From positions 187,825 to 251,824 of the forward strand of contig QVRM01000973.1 of NCBI GenBank assembly GCA_003439945.1: a stretch of 64,000 nt of DNA, written 5' to 3'. The notes below the pieces were generated by a model. The model was not told the DNA's origin, made no database searches, and saw only the letters and a program-made list of their open reading frames with translations. Source of the stretch: Dermanyssus gallinae. Lineage: Eukaryota; Arthropoda; Arachnida; Mesostigmata; Dermanyssidae. The translations under genes were made by a program, and so were the position numbers. Positions 10,798-21,865 of the stretch are shown here, one piece after another. Each line of letters begins with the position of its first letter. The stretch's first letter is position 1.

Positions 10798-11218
10798 ATG
10801 CTTGTCTGGGACGCCACAGTCACGGACTCATTAGCAGCTTCAATGGTCGGTGGCGGGGCGGCCTCAGCAGGTTACGCTGGTAATCTAGCCGAGACAAGGA
10901 AGCTCGGGAAATACGCATCAATAGACTGCCCACATGACTTCCAACCACTAGCGTTCGAGACCTTGAGAGGCCCAGGCGACGTCACTCGCAAGCTTCTACA
11001 CAGGATTGGTGAGCAGCTGAACCTCGCAACCGGAGATAAGATTTCTGCAGCTTATCTGAGGCAGCGCCTCGATCTCGACGTCCAACGCGGGAATGCGACA
11101 TCTGTCCGGGGCACGCTGTTGAAGTGGTCCCAGCCCATTCTTCTCGAGATGGAGTAACATTTCCCGTGCACACGTTCCCAGAAGACAATTGTCGCTCCAC
11201 TTTCTTAATAAAAACTGA

Positions 11219-11225
<7 letters not shown>
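10798..11225 (+). mobile_element. Retroelement C-terminal domain with poly(A) end
   Basis: An open 119-codon frame reads LVWDATVTDSLA, then AETRKLGKYASI, QPLAFETLRGPGDV, and AAYLRQRLDLDVQRGNATSV with a final GTLL. This ordered set (xVWDxTxxD, KYxxL, PxAxET, AYLxQRLxxxxQRxNA) is one I associate with the extreme C-terminus of reverse transcriptase polyproteins common in invertebrate genomes. That link is from memory of protein families, not a search. A TAA stop, an AATAAA at 11207-11212 and an A-rich run at 11215-11227 follow, as expected for a retrotransposon 3' end. The catalytic reverse transcriptase part is missing, so it is a 5'-truncated copy. Confidence 0.65.
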
Positions 11226-11226
<1 letters not shown>

Positions 11227-11249
<23 letters not shown>

Positions 11250-11489
11250 TACCGAGCAAGATTAAATAAACAATATATTACATTCACTCGGCGGAACTAA
11301 ATGGTGCCAAAACGCATCGTTCCACATACTATAAGTACAAATATGCAATTAAACATACGGTGCAGAGAATAACAACTGACGGAGCTATGCTGAGCATAAA
11401 AAGACATCTTATCAGTCTTATCACAAGTCCGACAGCAGACATTCAGGCAGAAATTCGTTCATTCAGGTTTCAGATACAGCTACTTCCTT

Positions 11490-11520
<31 letters not shown>

Positions 11521-11815
11521 GCCCATAAGGTTCTAAACTTACTTTTTATGCGGCCGTGAGGCGCGCTATCTACTGGCAGACAACGGAAACTGTTAAAATA
11601 GGTGTCGAGGAAGCGCAATTCGTGGTTTGCTTAGGTAACTTTGTGTGTGTGTATTTGGCTAGTTTAGATGACGTTTTTCGTCAGCTGAACTGAGCACTTG
11701 CAACTATTTTATGTTCATACAATTATAACTTAAATCAAAAAAATGTTCAGTTTCGAATCGGTTTTGAGCATTTGGTAGGGGGAGACGCATGTGTAGGTAG
11801 ACTAGACGCACTGTA

Positions 11816-11892
<77 letters not shown>

Positions 11893-11929
11893 TATATATG
11901 CATACGCATGCAAGACTCCAGCTCGACCT
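11227..11929. repeat. Microsatellite-rich spacer, three (TA)n tracts
   Basis: TA runs at 11227-11251, 11492-11521 and a long one at 11815-11890. Between them I see no coding signal or repeat match. Confidence 0.8.
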
Positions 11930-12020
11930 CGCTGGCCCGTGGCAGAGTGGCACGACAGTTCCTGGCAGTAACCGCTCTCACACTAAGCCACCTCAAGTGG
12001 TTGAAATGAGAAGAAGGCCA
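11930..12020 (+). repeat. Possible tRNA-derived SINE head
   Basis: CCGTGGCAGAGTGGCACGAC carries a perfect A-box core (TGGCAGAGTGG). About 55 bases later GTGGTTGAAATGAG is a weak B-box. No tRNA fold is convincing. Confidence 0.33.
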
Positions 12021-12914
12021 GGAAAAATAAAGAAAAAACACGCGACCCACCCTAGGTTACGGCACAAGCCAAAGCACCAGAGAAAGAGAACCCTAGCGAG
12101 CGAGAGAGCCGAGGGAACTGTTGGGAAACTGCTCCGGTTTGAGCGTCGACGCGGAAAAGGATGTCGTCGTATCGTTACGTGGATCGTGGCCTGGTGGGTC
12201 AGCTCGACATTGTGAGCCTGTTATGAGTTGGCATTAGCGTTGGTAATTCCCCCCCCCCCCCCGGCCCGCCAGCCCAGTTGCTAATCCCCCCGCCCGGCAC
12301 CCCAACGGTGGCCATCGTAAATTACAGCCAGCTGCTAGGCGGCCGTTGCTGACGACAGTCGTCTGTACGATGATTTACTATGGCCATGTCGGCCAGCCAG
12401 CCACGAGAAGAGTCAGCCGACAAGAGCTTTTTAGAGGACGATCATTAAGTATGAAAGAAGGTAGGAAGGACGGAAACGCTTGCGCTGTAGGCTGTGGCAG
12501 CTTGCTTGCTCCTCTGTAGAGAGCTAGTTCTACAAGCTCTCTGTAGAAGCATATAGAAGCATATATAGAACCTACCCGCACACAGCGACAGACAGACAGA
12601 CCGACAGCCGAGTACACTACACTACCTCCCACCTGTCGCAGTAACTGCGGCGGCAGTAGTTCGTATGCTGCTGCTGAGCGCAACGAACGATAGAGGTGTG
12701 TGCTAGCGCGTTAGTTGTACGAGTTAGTCTAAGACTAGTCATTGTAGTTATAGTAAAAATAGTAGGAATGCTAGTCATTATGGTAGAAGTCGTAGTAATA
12801 ATAGTAGGCGGAGTAATCGTAGGTTTAACCTCCTAGCCTATCACGACGACCTCCTCCTCACCGTCCAGGCCTGGACCTAAAATTTGTTACAGAACGGTGC
12901 GAGTAAAACACATA
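12021..12914. other. No gene recognised; C-tract and degenerate GTA run
   Basis: A C-homopolymer lies at about 12247-12263. Degenerate GTA triplets (GTAGTTATAGTA, GTCGTAGTAATAATAGTAGG) occupy about 12740-12830. Open frames here look accidental. Confidence 0.5.
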
Positions 12915-13963
12915 CTGGATGCGGGTGGCGGACCTCGCGCTCGCCCCTGCTAAAGGTGAGGCCATACTCCTGGTAGGACGGAGGAACTGCGCCGCCCTTT
13001 ACTTCCATGTAGAAGACTAGGAGATCGCAGTCGTTAGCAAGGTGAGGTACCTCGAAATCACCCTAGACAGGGGTCTCCGCGGTGCCGAACACTTGCGGCG
13101 GGCGACAGAGAAGGCAATCAAGACAGTCAACAACTTTGCACGGTTTTTGGTCGACACTTACGGGCCTCGACAATCTAGACGTTGCTCAATCATGTCCGCG
13201 ACCGAGTCAGTTGCCCTGTACGGAGCTCCGGCCTGGCCCACCGGCACACTAAAGTTCGCCGCCAACAGAAACCGCCTGCGTCAAGCAAGTAATTGCGGCT
13301 TATCAGACGGTTAGCGCAGCGGCGGCTCTTGTTCTCGCGGGAACGGTCCCTAGGACTTAAAAGCGGCCAAGCGTTGCCGCCTATGGGGCAAGCCCCAGCG
13401 CAAAAAGAGCAAAAAGCGTCGGCGCACAATCGGCCCATGGCAGGAAGAATAGGACTGCTAACAAGAAGGTGCCCCAGGCGCCAGTTTTCCCACCTTATTC
13501 CCACGCAAACATCAAAAACTGGCTGACCCGACCGGGGGGTCAAACTCACCTTTTACTCGACCCAGATTTTGACAGGTCAAGGCGACTTTCAGTCCTACTG
13601 TTCAGGATCGTGAAGGTTTTCAGCCCCAAGTGCATCTACTGCTGCAATGGACCAGAGGACACCCCAGAGCACACTATTCTGAGGTGTCCTGCATGCCGCC
13701 CAGCAGTGCGTACCCCTACAGCGTTTAATAAAGACTTTAACTTTCAACATATATGGCTTCCGCAAAAAAAATGCGAAAGCACCCGTGCCGGAACATCATA
13801 TTCGAAGTGTTTAAATCCATACTACAAGGAAAATGAGGGCCAACTTCTAAAGGCGCTCCCCTCCCTGTGGCTTCCGAGAAACACACCCGCCAGAAGTAGT
13901 AGATTTGCCTCCCCTGACTGTTTGATAAGATGCGCAGGCAGTTCCCAGTCAGACGGGGCATGA
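12915..13963 (+). mobile_element. Non-LTR reverse transcriptase tail with zinc knuckle
   Basis: From 12915 the plus strand reads ADLALAPAKGEAILLVGRR, then IAVVSKVRYLEITLDRGLRG and AEHLRRATEKAIKTVNN, then TESVALYGAPAW and NRNRLRQAS. A later frame (13469 on) holds FSPKCIYCCNGPEDTPEHTI ending with LRCP. 'YLGVTLD', 'RLR.A' and a terminal C-x2-C-x8-H-x4-C cluster are hallmarks of R1/jockey-type LINE reverse transcriptases after the catalytic palm. An in-frame stop near 13018 and frame changes between about 13300 and 13470 show decay. The 3' region continues with short CA and TAG repeats and with modules shared with 44.3-44.7 kb. Confidence 0.85.
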
Positions 13964-14215
13964 CTGATTTAATAGTAGTAGTAGTAGTAGTAGTAGTAGT
14001 TGTAGGACAAAGCGTTACAACTACTACACACACACACACGCACAAAGCATTGAGACCGGTGGCGTGGTGCATTCGCGTGCGCTTTGCGACCGAAAGGGAC
14101 ACATGAATTCAATTTTTACCGTTGCACATTTGTATTTATTGAAGTCCGTCTTACGAAGCAATGCGAGAGCGGTTCCATGGAAGTTAATGATTTAAAGCCC
14201 AAAGTCAGCCCGAAA
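13964..14215 (+). repeat. Likely LINE 3' region with modules shared with 44 kb
   Basis: (TAG)n at 13973-14000 and (CA)n at about 14023-14040 are followed by two short modules. Module A (GTGGCGTGGTGCATTCG, about 14054-14095) recurs in inverse orientation at 44283-44330. Module B (TTACGAAGCAATGCGAGAGC and following, about 14139-14213) recurs in the same orientation at 44611-44690. They lie right after the reverse transcriptase, so they may belong to its 3' untranslated region. Confidence 0.5.
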
Positions 14216-14370
14216 AACCTACGATTAAGAGTAGTAGTAGTAGTAGTAGCAGTAAGCTAAGTAAAAAGAAAGTAGTTCCGACGGAAATGGTGGTAACATA
14301 CATTCAGTGAAATAATCTTATTTATTTCACTCATATTGAGTATGCATATAACATAGATAAATATTTTATA

Positions 14371-14455
<85 letters not shown>

Positions 14456-14600
14456 TTATTTCACATTCAGTGAAATAAAACTTTAAGAAAACGAGTAGCA
14501 GTGAGGTGGTAGCAAACGTTGAATTAGTCGTCGTAACAGTAGTAATAATTACACGGGTGATCAGTAGTTAGTCAACAGTAGAAAGCAAAGAAGAAATAGC
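14216..14600. repeat. (AGT)n and long (AAT)n microsatellites
   Basis: AGT repeats at about 14230-14252, then nearly 90 bases of AAT from 14367 to 14456. The AAT run is flanked on both sides by a TTATTTCAC / CATTCAGTGAAATAA sequence pair in partly inverted arrangement. No gene. Confidence 0.85.
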
Positions 14601-14689
14601 GTGCGCAGTGACAGGCAGTTAAAGCAGCGACGTCAATCGCGTAAACAACAACACCAGCGCAAGGAACACACCGTCTCCTGCGCACCTGT

Positions 14690-14827
14690 ATGGTGGTGGT
14701 GGTGTTGGTGGTGGTGGTTGCGGTCGCAGTGGCGGGAGCAGCAGCAACAGCCTCTGCAGAACTCTGTGAGTACAGTCGCATGTTCTACGACGCGCTAAAA
14801 TTTCCCACCAGCCCACAGAGCGACTAG
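14690..14827 (+). CDS. Possible short secreted peptide frame in GTG/GCA repeats
   Basis: An ATG opens a 45-codon frame whose first 25 residues are Val/Ala/Leu-rich (MVVVVLVVVV, then AVAVAGAAATASA), like a signal peptide with an AxA cleavage site. A short tail with ELCEYSRMFYDAL follows before TAG. The hydrophobic part is simply the translation of GTG and GCA triplet repeats, so it may be chance. A GTGAGT donor-like site at about 14765 also suggests a possible exon end in another frame. Confidence 0.18.
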   Translation: MVVVVLVVVVAVAVAGAAATASAELCEYSRMFYDALKFPTSPQSD

Positions 14828-16369
14828 CCGAGCGTGTCTCGTTCGCTCTGCGTTCGTATGACACGAACGACACGTAATGATTTTGCTCACGCTCCTATTT
14901 AACCTCCACTTTTTCTTCCATTTGACTGCTGCTGCTGATGCTGCGGCTGCTACTGCTGTTTTTACTACTAGAAAGGACGACAAAGAGAACTAACTATTGT
15001 TTACCATCCATGTTTAGTACTTGAGACGCCTGACCGCCTTGATACCGTACAGGGGCCGTTCAGCAAAACGCACGATTAGAGGAGCAAGAGGTAGTGATGG
15101 TAGAGAAAAGTACGAGTATACATTATATGTATGTATATTGGGTTGTTCGATCAAGTGTTCTTTTTTTCTTTTTTATGTTTTATTTTTTTGGAAGTTCAGT
15201 ATTATTGTTGTATTTGTATATATGTAAAATGCAACAAATGTCTCCTTAATTTTTCTTTAATCTATATAGAAAACGCCATCGGCTCACAGGAAGACAAGGA
15301 AGAGGAGAAGGAGAAGGAGCAGGAGTTATTCTTTCCAAAGTGGTCGTAACGTTAGGCCGGGAAAGGATGACACAATTGCAAATAATATATCATTCATAAA
15401 GCGAGCTAACTGTCAATCAATCATTTCTAAAACAAAAACTGCTACGTGTGTTACGCCTTCCCACACGACACTAATGACCTTTATTTAGCAGGAAAAATAC
15501 CAGAAAGACAATACCGAATGAGATCCAACTGAACCAACAAAGAAGTATCTAAAATCTACTTATATCTTACGCATGGCGACACCCCGTGTTCTACAAACGG
15601 CGCGTTAGCCGCTTAAGGTATTGTTGGTACGCTGACGAGCAAATTAAAACTAGTTCTTACCTTTAGCCAATCCATTGATCAAAACCCTGCCTAGCAACGT
15701 GGCAGAAATTATCTTAAGAAAGATTGCTTTGATAACGAAACTGTAAACTATTTGTGTCCACATTTTTTAGTGTCCACATTTACGCTCTACTTCGAGATAT
15801 ATTTACAATATAGCTACGACTCTACATTTAGCAGGAAACTGCTGTTGTTATTAACCCGGCAATGTTACAGTTATTGTGCAGAGTATTCAGCTATACAATC
15901 GACAACCAAAAATGTTTGCGTACCTATCCAACGTAACAATCATGTTGCTTTGTTAACTTAAATACTAAATTATAAAACCAATTAAGAAAATAAAATGCAG
16001 CTAGTGTCGCCACGGTCGGACTCTCCCCAGTGAGCCTGTGCCCCTTGGAGTTACATCTTAGATTATTGCTTCAGAAGGCCAGAAACGAAATTTTCCGGCT
16101 ATAGTCGTCTATTACTTTTCACGCTATTTTCCTGCTATTTGTTTCAATTTTATTTGGAGTTGTTGCATGTTTATACGAGCATGTTTGACAACAAATTTAA
16201 CTTGATTGACCGATTAAGCCCAGAAGCCAAATGCGCCACCGAAGTGTGTTGTCTCTTTTTCTAACGCGTTTTCTCATACACTTCTGACATGTTCGAATCA
16301 AAAAAAGTATCTCTAAGTCCCGGAACCCGGAGACGTATTGCGTACTAGCTACCTACGCCACGCAATAGT
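14828..16369. other. No gene recognised
   Basis: T-rich and AT-rich sequence with overlapping short frames and no motif. A purine-rich stretch AGGAAGAGGAGAAGGAGAAG lies near 15298-15318. Confidence 0.5.
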
Positions 16370-17405
16370 ATGGAGATTGAACCTCCTCGCTCTGAGCGTC
16401 CAACAACAACGGCGCAATATGCATCACCCACTCAAGAGTTGAGGTGTACGAGTACTGTCTGTATATCGACCCAGATATCGAATTGCCTCGGCCGGCCGGT
16501 AGAGACCGTACGGGGGAACCTTGGCTCTCTCGGCGCCGCTGGTCCATTAGCTTCAGCCTCTGTTAATCGCCGTGCCACTATTGCAACGCTATACGTTACG
16601 CGGCGTTCTCCGCGTGTCCAGCTAGCTGGGAGGCTCCGACACCAGGGTCGGACTTCGGTAATCGTGTGCTCCACAAGGTCATGGCAATATATACACGAGG
16701 ATGTGCTAGCGAATTGCTCGCAGTATCGCCAAACAATAACGAACCACCCCCGTACGACGATGGCCGCGAGCGAGAACCGTCCGTCCTTTCCGCAGCGAAC
16801 CATCGGCGGGACTGAAAGCACACGAGATGACACTGGCCGGTCACTGGCTACTGCACACGGCAGTACGAACGACATAGGAGACGGAGGCCCGAGGAATTGG
16901 GCCGGCTTTTCCAACGTAACGTCACATGATGACGGCCTTCGACAGCTGTGTGTCATTTGCTGTTAGTTGTGCGGCAATAGTCGGGTTGGCTTCCAATAGC
17001 TGGACTTATGGATCCGCGCGTGGATCTAGCAAGGCAGCAGCAGCATCACCAGCAGCAGCGTATGCTTCTCGCAATCAATTGCCAGATATCGTTGTCGCGT
17101 GTCGATTGCTGTTGTTGTTCTTGTTGCTGTTATTGTTGTTGCTGTTGTTGTTGTTGCTGTTCCTGTTATCGTCGGCAACGTTATCGACAAACGCAAAACA
17201 GCTTACGCTGTCCAATCAGCTTACGGCAAGCTGCAGAACGCCATTAGCATGACTGCCGCCGCACGCTAAGCGATAGCCGGGAGACGATGGCAACATCAGC
17301 GACGCTAACACAAGCAGCAACAACAACAGCAACGACAGCAAAAACAACGACAGCAGCAGCAACAACAACAATAAAAAGTATGCGGCTTTTAAAAAGATTC
17401 ACTAG
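16370..17405. other. CpG-dense block followed by CAA/CAG-type triplet repeats
   Basis: From about 16380 to 16950 the sequence is rich in CpG and is open on both strands at once (198 codons plus, 174 codons minus), which is expected of GC-rich DNA and does not by itself mean coding. From 17030 to 17370 three triplet-repeat patches appear: CAGCAGCAGCATCACCAGCAG, a GTTGTT/GCTGTT run, and GCAACAACAACAGCAACGAC. CpG-dense DNA with triplet repeats often marks a promoter or first-exon region, but no start site or protein can be assigned. Confidence 0.3.
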
Positions 17406-17501
17406 GACTCCGCCTCAAACGGCTTGCTCCCTAAGCATCGGGGAGCATCTACCAGGAGGGCGATGAATGAAGTTACAGATAAGGCCACATCTGTAACTAA
17501 G
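17406..17501 (+). CDS. Possible 32-codon internal exon, unidentified
   Basis: Sequence after a TTCACTAG acceptor and before an AAG|GTTTGT donor is an exact 96-base open frame (phase 0 to phase 0): DSASNGLLPKHRGASTRRAM and then NEVTDKATSVTK. It is hydrophilic and Ser/Thr-rich. The acceptor has only a weak pyrimidine tract, and I recognise no family. Confidence 0.2.
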
Positions 17502-17963
17502 GTTTGTCTCCTGCCTCTTCTTCAACCTAATAGAGTTTATACGTGCCCCTCTTTCTCCACTCTCTCTCTCCCTCTCTGGCTGATTGCTCGCTTCCTGCCT
17601 TCTGACCTTACGTTTGTCTGGTTGGGGCACTCTGGTTTGTCTTTCGCCATGTGTCGCTTTCTCGACTGTTGTAGACAGCTTCTGTATTAATCGCCCGGTT
17701 TAGCAATCACATTGAAGCCTAAGTGCCTTAGTGATTATACGGAGTCTTACAGGACAGACCTGACGAAAGTTGGCTCTCGTTGGATGTTGATTGTCGACGT
17801 TTCAACGCTCAGAGGATCGAGACGCCGGAAAGTAAATGTGCATTATTATTAGGACGCAGACGGCACGTTTCTTTTCTTTAATAAATTCATGAGATTTGTA
17901 CGCTCCTTTGCGATTTAAATGTTATTCTGAAAGTAAGGAAATGTTATATATCTATATTATAAT
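17502..17963. other. No gene recognised
   Basis: Pyrimidine-rich near 17515-17600, otherwise featureless. The open frame that continues from the possible exon has no recognisable domain. Confidence 0.5.
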
Positions 17964-17976
17964 AATTGATATTATT

Positions 17977-18063
<87 letters not shown>

Positions 18064-18064
18064 T
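17964..18064. repeat. Long (AAT)n microsatellite
   Basis: About 90 bases of near-perfect AAT trinucleotides. Confidence 0.97.
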
Positions 18065-19382
18065 AATGATATTTTTAGTAATAAAATGACATACCGAGGT
18101 TCACACCCTGCCGAGGCTGTAACTCAGCGTTGGCATAATCTTCAGCTAAAAAAGTTGCACAGCAACACGCACTGACGGTCTCTGAATGACCTTCATATAT
18201 ATGAAAGAAATTGCCGCTCTGCACCTGCTACTGATTTGTTCTGTGAAGGTCGTACCCCCTATAATGGCCGTGCGGCCTAGTATGGTAAGGAGTTTACGAA
18301 CTCCAACTTTTAGCCTCCGCAAAAAAAATGGCCTGTCGAACTTCACAACAAAACCACATTAGCTTTGTGATGCATGCCTCTTGTGTGTCAAGAATTGTAT
18401 TAGCCCAAATTATTGCACATAAGAAGTACTAAGAGTGCGTAGCAAGGACGTTGAAAGAGTTGTATATCTCACTATTTATAGTTTCGAATTTCCACTATAG
18501 CTTTCTTACAAATGTTAACATTTTATTCAACACATATTTTCTCAGTATCTAAAATACAGGTGAGCGATAAAAGCAGATAGGCATATATTTCTTGCCACTT
18601 TAGAGCTCAATCTACAATGTTGACATTGGGTGAAAAGGCGTCTTATAAGTCATCACGACGCAAGCTGGTGACGCCAGAAGGGATCGCTAGTAAATCCTTG
18701 TGATTTTTTGCAAAACCAATCGGATTTACTTGAGGGTAGCACTAGCAGTAACACTGCTAAACGCTGAAACACTCTAGCTTATATTATAAAAATACTACCA
18801 CTACTACGCAGACAGCTGCGTATACGCCGGCGCCACGATGCCTGGATCGAATTCGGTGGGGGGGAGACAGGCACCGTACTGACTGATTCACCATGCGCCC
18901 CCTCAAAGCACGAACTAACAAAGTGGGTTCTCTGACAGTCCTCATGTATTTTTCGAGGGACCTGCTCCGCGAGGCCGGCTGTTCTAGTAAGAGCTGAATG
19001 AACCGTTCAAATGTAATAGCGTTAGTACTCAAATCAGTCAGTTAGTCTAGTAGTACAATAACGCGATCTCTCGAGTTTCGAAAAATCGGCGCTGCTTTCA
19101 TAAACTCAGAAAACCCTTTATCGTACTTTGAACCACGAGTCTCGTGGTTTGCAGTATAAAAGTCGGACTTGACACAAACATTATTATTACTATTATTACC
19201 ACAGAAAACGATACTTTCCCGCCGTGCAGAAGCAAGCAGAAAATGTAGATCACAACGGCAACGCCTATTGCAAGGTCTACCGACAATCGCAGAAGATCGT
19301 TACTTCACTGAAACTAACCTTGTCTATGCGGTGGCTAAAAGACTAATCAATGCAGCGTTTCTACGCTGTGTATGTTAGTGTC

Positions 19383-19414
<32 letters not shown>

Positions 19415-19648
19415 GCGTACACATACATCGTGTATGTTTTTAGCTACATATAGCTTCTATGCGGCGTTTGTATCCCCATTTCAACCGAAAGAAACTGCTG
19501 CGAGCCCGCGAGACACGCAGTGGTCGGCTAACAAACGCGCGCATATTTGTGACAAGAGTTTATCGAGCGCTGCTTCCCTTCTTTATGTGTAGCAGTCAGT
19601 GTTCTTGCACTCGGCGGCTTTGATCAGTGTAATCGAGCTGATCGTTAC
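18065..19648. other. No gene supported; one protein-like minus frame
   Basis: A minus frame at 18784-19032 reads TNAITFERFIQLLLEQPASR, then SLEKYMRTVREPTLL, which looks protein-like, but it has no known motif or splice evidence. A short hairpin (AACCACGA, TCGTGGTT) lies at 19131-19149 and (TA)n at 19382-19411. Confidence 0.4.
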
Positions 19649-19826
19649 GGTATGCTGCCTCCCAGTTCGGTGGCGACGCCATTCGGCGACAGAAACTTTC
19701 CACAGGCCAGAGGCTTGATTTCCTGCCGCCGATCGCCAGCCCCCGTGGCCATCATCATTATCGGTTGCTCCTCGATGGTCGATGACGTGGTCATCGGAAA
19801 ATGTTGTTCTGGATGGAAATGAAGGG
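19649..19826 (-). CDS. Probable coding exon, unidentified protein
   Basis: A minus-strand frame with strong G/C third-position bias. It lies between an acceptor-like TTATTTGACAG just above 19826 and a CC|GTAACG donor below 19649 (178 bases; the donor splits a codon). An ATG at 19794-19792 gives MTTSSTIEEQPIMMMATGAG, followed by EIKPLACGKFLSPNGVATEL. It could be the first coding exon (from that Met) or an internal exon using the acceptor. There is no membrane segment and I recognise no family. The coding call rests on codon bias and borders only. Confidence 0.42.
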
Positions 19827-21283
19827 CTGTCAAATAAGCGTTTCGAAACGCGCTGGCAAAACCTTCAATCTTCTCTGGTCGAAAATTCGTACAAGGGGTC
19901 GTTTGTATAGACCAGAGGGTCAGGTTGTCACCCAGCTAATGAGAACAGGCGCGAAAAAGCAGCCACCCAGTTGATCTGAGTGGGTACTCTGCTAAAGCGG
20001 CCAAAAAAAGCTATGGAGGCGGTTAGCTACTCAGCTACGAAGAGACGCATTTACAGTTTCGTGGCCGTCGTGCGGAAAAGATGTACTGGTATACGATGCC
20101 TTTTGTTGTCAATGTAACGTATCCGCTTTCCGGGTGCACGAGCCCAGTCGTCTTGCTGTGGAACTGGCAATCGCGAACACAGCACTGTGTTGACCAAAGT
20201 AATTCAGTGTCTGTGGAAATAATTCTAAATAAATTTATTTTGAGTCTGACAACGTGCTTTAATGGCAAAACCATTGTCGAGCAGCTCATACTTGTGTTGT
20301 TTACATGTAGGATCGGTTATCCTTAAGTAAGCTTAGAGTAGAGAAATTAGAAAACGCGTGCTTTATAACCTATCGGTATCGGTAAAGCGGTTACTAAACC
20401 TGTCTAATGTGGGTCATAACCAGAAAATAGGAGCACAGGTTAAAACAACTTATTTTAGAAATAAGAGCACTAATTAGTACATACCTGTCTTAGGCATAAC
20501 GCTCCCGCATTTTTTACCACGCATGCTTAGTAGCATGATTTGCCATAAATCGAAATTGAGAAAGCTTCAGATAAGACCTGACGATCCACCAACAGTATTG
20601 TCCTCATAGGTCTCTCAAAGCTTAGTCCTTACGTCTCATTTGTGCATGTCGACAGTTTGGTAACACTTTTTACTAGAGTCTTTGAAATTCATTATTCACG
20701 GTTTTGTAATTGCGTTTTCTACGGTCTACGGTTTTGATGAAGTATACAGGTATATATATATATATATATATTTTCTGGACGCAAGGGCAAGACGGTTGTA
20801 ATAGAAGTCGAGGGTTCTACTAAGTTGTAAGACTTCACAGATGAAATCGCACATGCCTTGCAATAGATTTGTGCCTGACGACTTTATCCCTTATGCGCGA
20901 GACTTTATCCCTTATGCGCGAGGTGTGGGCCAATCGCAAGCCTTTAGAAAGGATGTTGTCACTCATTTTATGCTGAAGGTGCGGATAGCAATCGTGATAA
21001 ACGGAAAGCTGTGAAAGTCTCTCAGTTTTGTTCGTTTGCGCCATCTATTGCAGTGATATCCTTGGGCCACCGCGTAATCCAGTACCACGCGGGTGGGCGA
21101 ACTCTAGTCCATAAGGCTGTCCAGCGTGGTGGAAGATAAGGCATTTGACCATGCTCGAGCCATAGGCCTTGCAATCGCTTAAAGGGTCGCATTATTGATG
21201 TCATCAGAGGCCGTTGCTAAAAGCATAGCAATAAAGCCCTTACGCTCAAAGGCACTCGCGAAGGCATTTGCCTCCTAGTGACT

Positions 21284-21285
<2 letters not shown>
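19827..21285. other. No gene recognised; one 21-bp tandem
   Basis: Overlapping frames at 20035-20326 on both strands have no domain. A 21-bp unit (GACTTTATCCCTTATGCGCGA written as two pieces GACTTTATCC and CTTATGCGCGA) occurs twice head to tail at 20880-20921. A short (TA)n lies at 20751-20771. Confidence 0.5.

Positions 21286-21334
<49 letters not shown>
21286..21334. repeat. (TA)n microsatellite
   Basis: About 45 bases of TA. Confidence 0.95.
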
Positions 21335-21335
<1 letters not shown>

Positions 21336-21339
21336 AAGA

Positions 21340-21574
21340 TAACAATTGACGTACACACAGACGATTCACGGCTCACTTAATGAATACATTTTTAATTAAG
21401 TCAGCTGTGAAGTGTTAGTTAGTTCATTTCACGTAATATGTATATATGTTTTATTGACGTTCTGCTCAGGAGAGCTACAAGCATGCAATTATATATATAT
21501 ATATATATATAGACACTACACGGCTTACTCAACTAGTATATTTTTAATAAAGTAAGCCGTTAATCATTTAACGT

Positions 21575-21607
<33 letters not shown>

Positions 21608-21655
21608 CGCTCTGCCCAGGCGAGCTGCAAATATGCAATTAAATATATATATATA

Positions 21656-21709
<54 letters not shown>

Positions 21710-21765
21710 TGTGTATTTGTAGCTCCCCTGGACAGAGCGTTAATCAGTTAATCAAACATATATTG
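21340..21765. repeat. Fold-back repeat cluster with TA tracts
   Basis: Two related direct units lie at about 21361-21490 and 21515-21641. Each has a short inverted-repeat head (in the second, ACGGCTTACT at 21520-21529 pairs exactly with AGTAAGCCGT at 21551-21560) and each ends with a CTCTGCCCAGGCGAGCTGCA-type block followed by ATGCAATTA. A third copy of the end block is inverted at 21713-21743 (GTAGCTCCCCTGGACAGAGC), across a long (TA)n at 21641-21707. This may be a small fold-back or MITE-like repeat family. No coding sequence is present. Confidence 0.6.
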
Positions 21766-21779
21766 TACGTAAAATGATT

Positions 21780-21865
21780 TTATTAAAACTTCACGAGTGT
21801 TCTCCTCTGTGAGATTGACTTGATGCTTCCCGTTCCCGGGTTCGATCCCCGTTGCACTGTGGATG
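21780..21865 (+). repeat. Possible SINE B-box region
   Basis: CCCGGGTTCGATCCCCGTTG contains an excellent pol III B-box, but no matching A-box or tRNA fold is visible upstream. It may be a truncated tRNA-derived SINE or tRNA fragment. Confidence 0.3.

Noticed and set aside
11704..12050. Open frames of repeated Tyr-Ile
   Set aside because: They are translations of (TA)n microsatellites, as are those at 4, 9.7, 19.4, 26 and 53 kb.
16370..16966. 198-codon plus frame opposite a 174-codon minus frame
   Set aside because: Both strands are open in CpG-rich DNA; no motif or splice border favours either, so neither is called as a gene.
18860..18900. Repeat shared among the G-tracts at 8.6, 18.86 and 59.0 kb
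   Set aside because: Similarity is limited to the G-run and scattered short words.
20880..20921. CRISPR-like repeats
   Set aside because: Only two head-to-tail copies with no spacer; also a eukaryotic window.
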